Assembly: GCA_963931925.1 (NCBI GenBank)
Contig: OZ007579.1
Location: 33,173,019-33,237,018 of the forward strand
Source of the DNA: Onchidella celtica
Taxonomy: Eukaryota > Mollusca > Gastropoda > Systellommatophora > Onchidiidae
Length of the DNA: 64,000 nt
Reading direction: 5' to 3'
Below, in pieces: positions 12,113-48,537 of the stretch; the first letter of the stretch is position 1; the number at the start of each line of letters is the position of its first letter. The position numbers and the translations under genes are program-made. The notes under the pieces are model-generated. The model had not been told where the DNA came from and searched no databases. It worked only from the letters and a program-made list of their open reading frames with translations.

Positions 12113-12300
12113 GGGGTGAAACTGAAACAGACCAAGGCTGGTGCAGGCACCAGGCTGGTGGCTCGTCGCCCATAGATTTTGTTTCACAGTAGCAGACTAG
12201 GCACTGCCCCCTGGGTCGCGGTATGGGCAGCGTCTACTGTGCTGGTGTGAAAATGAAATTATGGGCGGCGAGCCACCAGTCTGGCGCCTATACCAGCCAC
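12113..12300. mobile_element. foldback MITE family F, copy with both arms
   Basis: The left arm aaggctggtgcaggcaccag followed by gctggtggctcgtcgcccat is answered on the right by atgggcggcgagccaccagt followed by ctggcgcctataccag. The two sides form a long inverted repeat. Central sequence holds a second complementary pair (actgcccc and ggcag). Related copies or half-copies lie at 20851, 21166, 37365 and 42983. Confidence 0.8.
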
Positions 12301-12415
12301 TAGGCGCTTTAGGCGAGAAGAATTGCACTACATAAAGGGACCGAATCTAGGTGGGCTCTGTGTGCAGTTGTGGAAATTATATAGTGCAATTCTTCTCACC
12401 TAAAGCGCCTAGTGG
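12297..12415. repeat. near-perfect 34-base inverted repeat (hairpin)
   Basis: The arm at 12297-12330 (ccactaggcgctttaggcga and on to attgcacta) is the reverse complement of 12382-12415 with one mismatch. The spacer is about 51 bases. It joins the right end of the family F foldback element and could be its outer terminal repeat or a second nested element. Confidence 0.9.
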
Positions 12416-12654
12416 CTCGGTGACCGAATTCGGTGGCCTTTGTGTGGCTATCCTTAGTCCGCTGCACCCCTAATGCACGTCTTTCACCTGAATTGCCTTG
12501 GCTATTTTTTTTTCGCTGTAAACGTGCACCGCACAGTTCTCCCTAGATTGCTTAGCTTTAAGAGCCACCAATAATGGAAAATGTTTCACTTAGGACAGCA
12601 AATTAACCAACGGATTGAACAATTACATACATTTTTTGGTCTGCTTTTCGAGCA

Positions 12655-12905
12655 TTCTGTGATATAAACTCTCTAGATCAAAACTTACAACTGTGAATAG
12701 TTAAAAAGGTCAACGCACCGTTTCCATGAATTTGTGATAAATATCACTTTCTAGATCAGAACTTGCAACTGTCAGAAAGAAAGTGCATAGTTCCAAGCAT
12801 TTGTGATATGTTATTTTCTAGATCAGAACTTGCAATTGTCAGGAACACAGTGCATCGTTTCCATGCATTTTTGATAAATATTTCTAGACCAACTTGCAAG
12901 TGTAT
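12655..12905. repeat. tandem repeat, unit about 75 bases, about 3.5 copies
   Basis: Units contain ttctagatcagaacttgcaa, ctgtcagaaagaaagtgcat and gtttccatgcatttgtgata in order. It ends about 140 bases before the transporter start codon, so it may lie in or next to the promoter or 5' leader. Confidence 0.8.
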
Positions 12906-13045
12906 CATAAGCCGAAAGGACAGAATAACATTTGATACAAGGATACACTTTCAGTCAAGTTTAGCGAAAAAATTTGTGTCTCTACGCAGATCGAAAGTCT
13001 TCCCTGCCCTCAGCCCAGTCTAAGAGGGATAGTCAACAATTCCAG

Positions 13046-38469
<25,424 letters not shown>

Positions 38470-39006
38470 AGGCAGTAACTTACAGCACAGGTACCCCACT
38501 GCTGAGGGAAAGGGTCACCAACAACCCAGATCCTACCGCTGCTGATGTAACACTACATAAAACAATGTAACACTATATAAAGACTGAGATAAGAATTTAG
38601 TCAAATAGAAGATACAGTATATATTTCATGTCACACTATCTTTAAGGTAAATACATCTTAATTTCAAACCGAATTTGGACAACAATCCACTGGCAAAAGC
38701 TAACAAAACTATTGGGAAATTGACAGTCATAATGCATGTATAGATTTTTGATATGATGATTAATACAAGGCGATTCGAAGCAAATTGAATGCTTTTAAGT
38801 ATGTCATTTAGTAGGCGGGTGACACATAAAAGAGAGTACTTATATTTTTACTGCTCAATAATTAAATTGTACATAAAAACCTACTATATAATACATGTTG
38901 CACAGTTGTGTTCATTGTGTATGAATTAACCATCCCAGCTGATGTATGTTGGTCAGACGGGATGGCCCAGTGAATACACAGTGACAGACTGCTATAATTT
39001 AATATG
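38470..39006 (+). other. 3' untranslated region, no other feature
   Basis: AT-rich sequence directly after the transporter stop codon, with no open frame or repeat. It is probably the transcribed 3' region. No canonical AATAAA is seen in this part. Confidence 0.5.
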
Positions 39007-39275
39007 CTAATAACCTGTTGATGAATGGGCGGATAGATGAATGGATGGATGGACAGTAATTGGGTAGTTGGATGGAGGGATAAATGGATGGATGACTGGA
39101 CAGATGGATGGATGGATCGAGAGATAGATGAGTGGGTGGTTGGATGGGTCGATGGATGGATGAATGAATGGATAAATGGAAGAAATGACAGGTGGGCGAA
39201 TGAATAATATGTTATTGAATGGGCTGATGGAGAGAGTGATGCGAATAATGGATGGACAGGAAGGTGAATGAATGA
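39007..39275. repeat. degenerate (GGAT)n repeat
   Basis: Runs of ggatggatgg with interruptions. The minus-strand open frame ([10 protein letters not shown]-type) is only a reading of the tetranucleotide. Confidence 0.9.
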
Positions 39276-39721
39276 GATACATGCAACTTATAAACTGAGG
39301 GCAGACAAATTATGAGCGAATGCAATGCTATTACATGTATTGTGCGAAATAAGTAATCTGTAACTGTTGTGCATGGCTTGTAAATAGTTTTGAGTTTGAG
39401 TGCACTGATAAAATAACCACAAAAGTGTACGATTGTTTAATGATGCAGGTTGGGGTCACGTTTAGCCAGAATGTTATAGATTTACTAATGTGGCGAGATT
39501 CGGTTTAGCAGTCCTTGTCAGGCCTGGTGAATGTTGATATAGATCGCCCCAGGTGTGAACTCCAAGGTCATGCAGTTATTACATGATTTGTGGTGTACAG
39601 AGAATTATAAATCATTTGTTATGGCCCGGGAGAGGAATGTTGAACATTGTCGTGTATTGTATGTGCCTATAAATTACAATGGTAACTTACGCAAACACGC
39701 ACACACACTGAAGCCTTTCCC

Positions 39722-39758
39722 CCCAAAACAACAACAACAACAACAACAACAACAATAA

Positions 39759-39805
<47 letters not shown>

Positions 39806-39806
39806 G
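39722..39806. repeat. (CAA)n microsatellite
   Basis: About 26 CAA units with a short interruption (taaaaacaa) near 39754. Confidence 0.95.
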
Positions 39807-40169
39807 GGGTAGATGACAGTATAGACAGGTGGAAATCTATAACTATATTATAACATGCAACGCCTTAAAGCATAATATTTAAAAAACAAACAAACAAACA
39901 AAACCAGAAAATCTGCAAAGGATTCGTACAAAAAAAGAAATGTGGCGAAACCAAAAAACAAGCAAACACACGAGCAAAACGTTGTAGATCCTGTTGGTTG
40001 CAGCAAAGCCCTGTACAAGGTTACTGTAACTAAAAGACTTGCATAGTTTGAAAAATGTACTTAAACCACAATTTTATAGATCTATCCAAGATTTAATATC
40101 ATACCCGGTCTACTGACATGTCTCTGTCAAAGTATGTTGTGTTCTGTGTCTACAAATAACTAAGTAGTA

Positions 40170-40175
40170 AATAAA
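40170..40175 (+). terminator. candidate poly(A) signal of the transporter gene
   Basis: AATAAA is followed within about 30-50 bases by GT-rich sequence (ttgtcagtcg, tttgttgttttctg). It is the first well-placed hexamer after the stop codon, apart from one inside the CAA repeat. It would give a 3' UTR of about 1.7 kb. Inference only. Confidence 0.35.
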
Positions 40176-40957
40176 CCAAAAACAATGCTATTGTCAGTCG
40201 TTATATTTGTTGTTTTCTGTACGGTATCCTATGTTTTCGTGTTTTATGTACATACTACAGTACTGTACATGTATGACCAAAAAGGCAAATGCACTTCTAA
40301 TCGTCTCACCTTTTCTCTGAATTATTATATGACCAAGTAGATCGTAAGAGTAAGATAGACTATGTTATCTACCAGCTGTTAGTCGTCCATGTACCTTGCC
40401 CTGTACCCATCTTCTCGTGCTATTCAAAATAGGTGTCCAACAGACCCTTAAAAAAAAGAATCAAAATTCAGAACGTTTGAGGACAACAATTAAGGACAAT
40501 TTACTTATTGAGGCATCATTCAGTCCGATGCAAGTTTGGTCAATCAGGTCGAAAATCGATGAAAATGAGTCATTAAATTAAAAAGAACAACAACGCAAAA
40601 CTTATAGTACCAAAACATAATACAGAAAGGTGGGACAGTTTGAAATTTTATTTGAAGGCACCTCGACACATTTTGAAAAATTAGGGTCTTTTTAGGCTTT
40701 AAAATCAATTTTGACAAATTAAGGACTTACAGGACTTTCAATGCTCTGTGGGAGCCTGGCTAATACATGTATCTCAATCGAGTATAACACAAAAGCAATT
40801 CACCCTCGACGTTTTCTGTCTTGTAACATGTAACAGTGTTTTAGCTTTCTGTGTCCACACATATTAGCCAATAACGACAATGCTAATGACAATGATCTAG
40901 GCCATTAATGCAAAGATCAATAAGACTGTATAAAAATACGACAAAGGTGGGCGAGTC
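40176..40957. other. no gene seen
   Basis: AT-rich intergenic sequence with short A runs. A 61-codon frame near 40396 has no domain. Confidence 0.5.
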
Positions 40958-40962
40958 AGCAG

Positions 40963-41968
40963 TGTCACGAGTCACTGTTCGTGGACTTCCCAAAAATTAC
41001 TTTCCTTTCAAAACCCAGCTGCCAAGCCAAGCAAGCAGACCAGCGACCAACGGACATATGAAGTGAATTTTTAAATCAAACACGATATTTATTACACAGT
41101 GAGTTTCATGGTGGCTTCTGCCAAATGTTTCAACTCATAAAAGGCAAAATGTACAATCAAAGAAAAACAAAGATAATTATGCAAAAATCCCTATCGGGGT
41201 CTTGGTGATTAATTTCCAACCCCTCTTAGGCCAACTAATGCCTAACCTCTTTGTCTATAACTTAATGACTGATACTTAAAAAGTCTCTCCTTTTCAACAT
41301 CTGATCTCCTCGCCAACACACTTTCACATCTCCAGGGTTCAAACGATAACAAAGCGATTCACTCACGCCGTCGTAGGTAAACTGACTTGAAGGGTTCCCA
41401 TGCCTTCTTCAAGATCTCCAAGCTTCAATTGATAAAGAAAACAGACGGTTCACACCCGCCATCGTAGATAAACTGACTTGAAGGGTTCCCATGCCTTCTC
41501 CAAGATCTCCAAGCTTCAATTGATAAAGAAAACAGGCGGTTCACACCCGTCATCGTAGATAAACTGTCTTGAAGGGTTTCCATGCCTTCTTCAAGATCTC
41601 CAAGCTTCAATCGATAAAGAAAACTAACATAATGGATCCCCACATACTTTCAAACAACCGTGGTCCCCGTGACACGACCTCCACATGTCGCCCGGACCGT
41701 CAACTGGTGCAGCTGTCATCTGGGGGAAACACGTGTGGGTTCTTTTGTTTCTCGGGGGCCTCAGCATAGTGCTGTTGGCCCCCAAAACACGTGTGGTGAG
41801 CTCTTCCCCTTATTTATACACCGGGGGGTTTTGCACACGGCACGATCCTCAAGCGAGTCGTGTGTATCATTTCACGCTCGTAAACAACTTTAAAATCACG
41901 GTTCTCCCCTGCCGAGGTTACCCCCTCTACACTCATGGCGGTACACGGCCACCAACCTTATTCGTGAC
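40963..41968 (+). mobile_element. solo LTR, family L2
   Basis: It begins TGTCACGAGTCACTG and ends TTATTCGTGAC, with AGCAG on both sides (40958-40962 and 41969-41973). It shares agccaagcaagcagaccagc with the copy at 35128. It contains about three tandem units of about 88 bases (near 41345-41620), each with gatctccaagcttcaat, cggttcacacccgccatcgt and cttgaagggttcccatgcc. Confidence 0.88.
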
Positions 41969-42256
41969 AGCAGAGAAACACACAATGTGAAATCGATCTG
42001 AAGACAGAAAATAGTGGATAGGCAAAACACAGAACAAAACAAAAATGCATGAAGAGATACTCTAAACAACAGTTTGAATGAACCTGTCAATGAAGAGAAT
42101 TGTAGGAAACGTTTAATATCACATTCGAAGGAACAACTTGAAGCTAGAGCTTCATATCACAGGTAAAATAACAAAACCTCATTACTGTTGTGCACTAAAT
42201 TTTGCTATAAAGAAGGAATTCGACTGTTTCTGTGTTGCCCAAACTTGAGCATAAAC

Positions 42257-42281
42257 AGCAACAACAACAACAACAACAACA
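42257..42281. repeat. (CAA)n microsatellite
   Basis: About eight CAA units followed by an A run. Confidence 0.9.
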
Positions 42282-42622
42282 AAAAAAACCAACACCATCT
42301 CATTAATTTTCAGTTCCCATAGACAGAAATTAGTGATCGTTATGAATAAACATGTTTCCTACAATACATTCAGACCCTTAAACTTCTTAAAGATGTGGCT
42401 GATCTTCAGGAACGACACAGTCATGGACATCATACATGGACAACTTACTTCAATATGCTTTATCTAAACTCTAAGGCCCTTCACCAGTACATCTAACAGT
42501 TTTCGTAATGTTAAGTAAAACCCATTCCTCATTATTTCGCGTTCTTTCTAAAGCAAAGTAAACATCTGTGTTTTTATTTTCCTGCTGTGAAAATGCTTCA
42601 GAGTTTTGATCTCGACGCAAGT

Positions 42623-42862
42623 TTCACCCCTTTATTACGATTCCATGCATTTGGTGAACAGGTTAGGTTCCTTTGTCATCACAGCAAACTTTACCATGTC
42701 ACCATTGTCAGTCGAAAGCAAGAACAACTTCAAATTTAATACAAAAAACGAACACAACGGAATACCAATATGAATGGAAGAAACAATGCAGGAACTACAA
42801 CTATAATAATGATAAATATGATCTGTGTCACAGTCTCAGAATATCTTTTTTCACCCAAGTCA
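42623..42862. repeat. duplicated block D, copy 1
   Basis: Shares with 45543-45790, in the same order and orientation: attccatgcatttggtgaac, aaatttaa, accaatatgaa, ataatgataaatat and tgtgtcacagtct. The two copies lie on either side of the TIR element at 43132-45036. Confidence 0.8.
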
Positions 42863-42982
42863 CTTATAGCCGAGAAAATTACGTTCTGACTAAACATTGA
42901 CAACTGTTGCTAAAGCTGAAAATTCCTCATGGCCGACACCGAAATGAACCTGAACTGATACCGGAAGAAACAAATCGCGCTA

Positions 42983-43055
42983 AGAGGTGAAACAGACTTA
43001 GGCCGGTGTAGGCGAAAGACTGGTGGCCCGCCGCCCATATATTATGCATCACACT
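42983..43055 (+). mobile_element. foldback MITE family F, fragment
   Basis: agaggtgaaacagacttagg, then actggtggcccgccgcccat and attatgcatcacact. One arm is present, 75 bases before the TIR element. Confidence 0.65.
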
Positions 43056-43506
43056 GTAAGCAGACCAAGGCTGATGTTGACACGGCAGACAGAATTGAGA
43101 GAGGGACAGACACACCGACAATGTGAGTTTAGGGACCGTTCACATATATTTATGTCATCAAAAATTGACTAATTCTGACCCCCCCCCCCCTTTATCATCA
43201 CATGTCATCAAATGGCTATCCCCCCCCCCCCTGTTTGATGACGTAATCAAAACCTGACAAATAACGACTAAAAATACTTATATAGTGCTGTTTGCTATTT
43301 ATTTTAATTCAAACTAACAGATTATAAATAAAATCAAATCAATAATAGCGGAGATCTAGGAAGGATCGTTTATAGCGCTTAATATCCACTAATGCTTAAA
43401 GCGCTTTACAAGGTGTCCCTGACAGACTGATTCAACCATTTAATACCATCTCAACTCACAAAGAGCATACAGAGAAGCTGCCTATTAGCAAAATGACAAG
43501 ATCTTT

Positions 43507-44520
43507 TGTCACGATTAAGGTTGATGGCCTTGTACGCCACGAGTGTAGAGGGGGTAAACTTAGTAGGGGAGAAGGGGATTTTAAAGTTGTTGACGAGCAT
43601 GAACGGTTACTATCACGAGTAAGGTCGGTGGCCTTGTGCGCCACGAGTCTACAGGGGGTGAGCTTAGCAGGGGAAAACACGGTTTTTAACATTGTTGACG
43701 AGCGTGAAAAGATACACATGTCTCGCTTTTAACTAGTCCCGTGTGCAGGGCCCTCGGGAGTATAAATAGAGGAGAAGCTCGACACACGTGGTTCCCAGAT
43801 CATTCGTTCCCTGAGGAAGAAGCAGAGAGTACCGGTCCGGGCGACAAGTGGAAGGTCGTGCCATGGGGACCAGAGGTGTTAGGTGTGTGAGGGATCTATG
43901 ATGTTCCCATTTGTTTCCCAAAAAGCAGAATTTATCGGTCCGGGCGACAAGTGGAAGGTCGTGCCATGGGGACCAGATGTGTTAGGTGTGAGGGATCCAT
44001 TATGTTCCCATAGAAGTTCGTTGATGATCGATGGCGTGTGTGAACCGTCTGTTTTCTATTTCGTACGAAGCTTAAGGAGTCCTGAGGAGGAGATGGGAAC
44101 CCTTCAGGAACCAGTGATGATCGATGGCGGGTGTGAACCGTCTGTTTTCTATTCGTTTGCAGTTTAAGGAGTCCTGAGGAGGAGATGGGAACCCTTCAGG
44201 AACCAGTGATGATCGATGACGGGTGTGAACCGTCTGTTTTCTATTCGTCTGAAGCTTAAGGAGTCGTGAAGAGGAGATGAGAACCCTTCAGGAGCTACGA
44301 TGGCGGGTGTGAACTGTATGTTTTCTTATTCGTTTGAAGCCAGGGGCGTCTGTTCCCGTTTATCGTTGAAGTTGGAGATCTAGGAAGGATCGTTTGAACT
44401 CTGGAGACGTGAAACTGCATCGGCGAGGAGATCAGCTGTCGACAGAGACTCTTGAGTATAAATAATTAAGTTTATGGACAAAGGGGTTAGATGTTAGTTG
44501 GGGAGTAGAGAATAGTCATG
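43507..44520 (-). mobile_element. family L2 LTR, inverted, incomplete, inside the TIR element
   Basis: Complement of the LTRs at 35128 and 40963, starting TGTCACGATTAAGG. It carries two related blocks of about 110 bases near 43510-43710. Two copies of a unit with gtccgggcgacaagtggaag follow, then about four units of about 90 bases with cgggtgtgaaccgtctgttt. The far end is not reached and passes into the SINE. A solo, incomplete fossil. Confidence 0.8.
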
Positions 44521-44656
44521 GTCATTTTACCGACGGGTGGACTGAGGTAGTTAAAGGTAAATTGTTTTCCCATAGCAACTACAGCGGACAGGTTCGAACT
44601 CACAACCACCGGATTACAAATTCGACGCACTAACCGCTGCGCTAGGCTGCCCCCAA
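44521..44656 (-). mobile_element. tRNA-headed SINE (family S3)
   Basis: On the minus strand: gggggcagcctagcgcagcg then gttagtgcg (box A region), and tgtgagttcgaacctgtcc (box B). Its body continues to gtcggtaaaatgacc. The acceptor stem is not closed, so it is a SINE rather than a tRNA gene. Confidence 0.7.
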
Positions 44657-45402
44657 AATTATAAGATAACATTGATCTGACTCGCTGAAATTATGCAAAA
44701 ATAGAACCAAAACTATACTAAACTTAAAATTGTTGCAAAATAATAAATTTTATGCAACACTAGGCAAATTTATTTCAATATTTTTTAGAAATAATGCAAT
44801 TTTTATGCATGTGTGTAATGAGCATCATACATGTAATTAATTAGTTATTTTATTGGCAGGTATTATAATAAAACTATGAATTTGATCTATATATTTGTTC
44901 TTCATCTTCAATTTTACTAAACCACATTGATAACATCATCTTTGGACTCAACACCCCCCTCCCCCATGTCATCACTCGTCATCATTCAAGCGACCCCCTT
45001 CCCCCTTATGTGATGACATAATATGTGAACGGTCCCTTAGTAGTACCGCTCTATAGATCTAATTATACGACAGTCGTAAGAAAGAATGTGGAGTTGAAAC
45101 TATAGCTAAAATGTATTTCAAATATAACGCAAGTCATCACTTTTTTCTTGTCGTCTACTTCTGAGACACAGAGGGTTAATAACAAATTGTGTAACATCGA
45201 ACTGAATGCAATTTTCAATAGTGATCGTTGCCAGAGTAATGTCACATAAAATTCACCCAGTGTTCAGAAACTGCTCAGTGCTCATTTTAAGTACATTCAC
45301 CATCTTCCACTCGCGAGTTCGTTGACTGCATTTAAAGGGCAGTGTATGAGGACATTATGCAAATTGCCCTGAGTGAGCATCACCACAGCTGTAACAGAGA
45401 AA

Positions 45403-45408
45403 GAGAGG

Positions 45409-45489
<81 letters not shown>

Positions 45490-45540
45490 GAGACAGAGAG
45501 AGAGAGAGACAGACAGACAGAGAGAAAGACAGAGAGATCG
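45403..45540. repeat. (GA)n / (GACA)n microsatellite
   Basis: GA repeat passing into mixed agac/agag tetranucleotides. Open frames on both strands are artefacts of the repeat. Confidence 0.95.
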
Positions 45541-45542
45541 TG

Positions 45543-45790
45543 ACACCCCTTTTATGTTACCATTCCATGCATTCGGTGAACAGTTACCTTCCCTTGCCAC
45601 CATAATTATTATAATAATTTATCAGGCCGCCATTGCCGGTTCAAACCAAGAAGAAATTTAAATTTAACACCAATAAGATCATAACGGACTATCAATATGA
45701 ACGAAGAAAGAAAATAAAATGCAGCAAATACGATAATGATAAATATATGGCCTGTGTCACAGTCTAAGAATACTTTTCTTTACCCAAGTT
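45543..45790. repeat. duplicated block D, copy 2
   Basis: Second copy of the block at 42623-42862, with a small insertion of ataattattataataattt-type sequence. Confidence 0.8.
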
Positions 45791-46514
45791 TTAAAAAAAT
45801 AGCGATAAAAGTGCCCTTTTCCCATACGGTACAACTGCAACTTCTAAATGTTACAATAACATGTAACTGTATGCAAGAATCTCATATCAGCAGCACTGCA
45901 TTGTGTACATCAGAAAATGGCACTCGAGACCGCCTAGTAAAAGTAGTATTCTTGTACACTGTGTGTTCGGTATCTACAGGTGGAAACTGGGAAACTCTTC
46001 GTAAGGGATCAGCGGCACCAGCACTTTTTCAGTGTCGCGACCTCCAGGCTCCGACACCATAACTTCTGGTTGGAGTCGACACCGACTCCGACTCCAATGA
46101 GGTCACGGCTTGCTGATGAAAGGTTCCGACGCTGGTGACTACTCTGACCCTGATCCGAGGGGGGACGTCACTAGTGTCGACTCCCAGATCCCGACTCCGA
46201 CACTGACTTTGAGACTGCACACCGCAAAAGTGGCAATCTCTAGTCCAGTGCGGGGCATTGGGTACGCAACTACAGTTTCGAGGGATTCTCTAACATCAGG
46301 CCATGGTAAAGAGCAGAAAAGCTTGACAGCCGCTGAAGGGTCGGCACAGGTACCGGTATCGGTATTACATTCTGGTGTCGGAGACGCACGGTGAAGGTCA
46401 GTGCCTAAAGAGTCGGTACTGGAGTTAGAATCGTGCCCTGCACTCATCTTCATTGGGCTGAAAACAGACCGCAGCCAGTCTACAGGCTTAAGCTTAGCTG
46501 TTACAGTAAACGTA
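45791..46514. other. no gene seen
   Basis: Contains irregular gactccgac and tcggtac motifs (46030-46420) that keep several frames open on both strands. No domain, splice structure or RNA feature is recognised. Confidence 0.4.
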
Positions 46515-46615
46515 CACGCATGTATCCATACTAAGCTGCATAAATCTTGCAACAAACTTTAAACGGCTGTAACTTTTGAACGAATTAATGTTAATTCCAA
46601 AACTTAAAAAAAAAT
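46515..46615 (-). repeat. dispersed repeat family H, copy 2
   Basis: The complement shares gttcaaaagttacagccgtt and ttgcaagatttatgcag with the copies at 16428 and 47163. Shorter than the others. Confidence 0.6.
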
Positions 46616-46805
46616 GATTGACGTAAACAAGGACTGTTCCCGTGAAATAAGAATCTTCCACGTTTATAATGACTTGATTTCCTGTCTTAGACAACCAAAC
46701 AACAAGGTTCGGAACTTGAACCTCGAAACTGTAAAACACAAAAACAATAGAAAAATCACTACGTGTGCCAGGTCAATCCGCAGATATCATTTTGACATGA
46801 ATTTA

Positions 46806-47000
46806 TTAACCCTTTCAGTAGTGAAACAACATTGCTGTTAACTCTTTAGTGCTGCATGAAATGCAGGTTTTGTTCCTCCATTACCGGTACTAGCCTTTAA
46901 AAAACTGATCCATAGCCTGATTAAGATTCATATTTATCATTGAAAATTACTGGACTTGGGAAAAATCTAGCTTTCACGGCGTCAGTATTCAAAGGGTTAA
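46806..47000. mobile_element. TTAA-flanked MITE, piggyBac-like
   Basis: TTAACCCTTTCAGTAGTGA (46806) and the complement of the right end, TTAACCCTTTGAATACTGA (47000), are inverted ends. TTAA at both borders is the hallmark target of piggyBac. It is 195 bp and has no coding capacity. Confidence 0.7.
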
Positions 47001-47162
47001 TTTATGATGCTCGAAGAAAAAGTCTTAGTCTTTTGAAGACACGTTCCATATCTACAATAGAAATAACAGTCTCCTGAAAAATTGCACTGTATTTGCATGG
47101 GGCTTCAGTCTGTCAGGTAAAGTGTTTTGACTTTGACCATTTCTACATTGCCTGAAATTATC

Positions 47163-47300
47163 ATTTAGATGTAGTTTATCATGGGATCAATAGAACATGA
47201 ATTAAAGATGACAGGGCTTTTTATTTCATTCTATTATCTCCAGCGGTTCAAAAGTTACACCCGTTTAAATGTTTTGCAAGACGTATGCGGACTATTATAC
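47163..47300 (+). repeat. dispersed repeat family H, copy 3
   Basis: Contains gggatcaatagaacatgaat, taaagatgacagggct and cagcggttcaaaagttacac, matching the minus-strand copy at 16428-16610 at about 70 percent by eye. Confidence 0.7.
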
Positions 47301-47808
47301 ACATATTTCGTATCTTTAAAGTTTTGTCCGCCTCAACAACAGGTTGAGGCGGACAAAAATTTCGAAAGGCTAAAGTCAGGTCTTATTTAGGTCAAGTCAC
47401 ACCTATGGTGAATGCTTTTTTTTTGTGTGTGTATGGAAGAAGTTACTCGCATGTTCGGGACATTATGGGATGAAAAAATGAAGGCGAAAGTCAAAATGCT
47501 CTTAATACACAAAGTATCTCAAAAAACTGTATACACACTTTGAATATTTATTCATAATTATGATGTCAATGAAAATACATTCAAAATTTATAATTAAAGT
47601 AAAGAAGACAAATGCGTAACTCTTTTAGTTACTGCATGTGTTCAATTTGAAAGCCGATGACAACGCATTTTAATAGAGTTGCAAAGAACATTGAGCAGTT
47701 CATTTATGTGTATACATTTTTTTATTAAGATACTCTGTGTGTAGTAATTACAGGCCTACAAATCTTGCTTGTGTGAAATGATCCACAGTGCAGTATAGCA
47801 TTCACAGC
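47301..47808. other. intergenic or distal 3' region, no feature
   Basis: AT-rich sequence with no recognised coding, RNA or repeat feature. Confidence 0.45.
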
Positions 47809-47814
47809 TTTATT
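47809..47814 (-). terminator. candidate poly(A) signal of the coiled-coil gene
   Basis: TTTATT on the + strand is AATAAA on the minus strand, about 680 bases after the predicted stop codon of the minus-strand gene. Others lie further on, near 47721 and 47546. Inference only. Confidence 0.3.
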
Positions 47815-48490
47815 CATTACTGGCGGACCCGGGCAAGATAAATCTTGCAAATTGTTTGTAATAAGCCCAGCTGTATATCTAGATTTCGGTCACATTAATA
47901 AAGGCATTTACATTTGATGCGAAGACTAATGGAATTTACTACTACATGTACTTGACAATTCCTTGCCGAATACACAGATGTGACAAAGTCCATTTTGGAC
48001 CAGCAATCTGTAAAAAGAGGCGCAGAACAAAATTTCCGTTCATACATTTCGGTTTCACTCGATAAAAATGAGCGTCTCTTTTGTGGCTCAAAGTAAGTAG
48101 AAAATATGGCAGGTTGAATTTTTCTCCAAATGGACGCGGCCACGTAATTTACCGTCACAAATTGAAGTACATGTAGTACACAAAGTTTCATAATTTTTGG
48201 TCACATGGTAACAAAGTTTTAAATGCTTACATGTTCACCCTATAGGCCCACAGAAAGAAGCTCAACCGAAAAAAATATAAATTTGTTGCAGTTCAGTACA
48301 CAACTCAAAAAGCCTGTCAAAGAGCTGGCAAATCTTGTGGTTAAACCAGGAACAAAAATGTACATCTTGACTACTTTTGGGCTGGTTATTCTCGCTTGGT
48401 TTTCTGTTCCTTGAAACAGGTCTGTCCGGCTGTTTACCACCAATAGCTTTGACGCAGTCCACATGGTGGTCATCTCTAGATCCAGTACAC

Positions 48491-48537
48491 TCAGGCTGGG
48501 CCGTCTGATATTCCCGTTGGTTCGGACTGACTGATAT
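48491..48537 (-). CDS. coiled-coil gene, probable last coding exon
   Basis: Acceptor caattttttgcttcag. Joined in phase it reads DISQSEPTGISDGPA and then TGA. The exon would continue as 3' UTR. Support is splice-site quality and phase only. If the last donor at 49099 is not used, the protein would instead run on for about 55 residues past it. Confidence 0.55.

Larger units (their letters stand above)
43132..45036. mobile_element. TIR DNA transposon (non-autonomous) with nested insertions
   Basis: The ends GGGACCGTTCACATAT..ATGTCATCA (left) and the complement of TGATGACATAATATGTGAAC plus GGTCCC (right) form an inverted repeat of about 30 bases. It is continued by matching C/G-rich and atcacatgtcatca-type inner sequence. 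TTA on both sides (43129-43131 and 45037-45039) suggests a three-base duplication. No transposase is seen. The middle (43507 to about 44656) is a later LTR fragment and SINE. Without them the element would be about 0.75 kb with near-equal halves. Confidence 0.78.

Noticed and set aside
45342-45605. Arg/Glu/Asp-rich protein and its Ser/Leu/Cys-rich antisense partner
   Set aside because: Both are translations of a GA/GACA microsatellite.
46029-46555. Overlapping frames of 94-138 codons on both strands
   Set aside because: An irregular gactccgac-type repeat keeps frames open. There is no domain or splice structure, and no codon-level evidence favours one strand.
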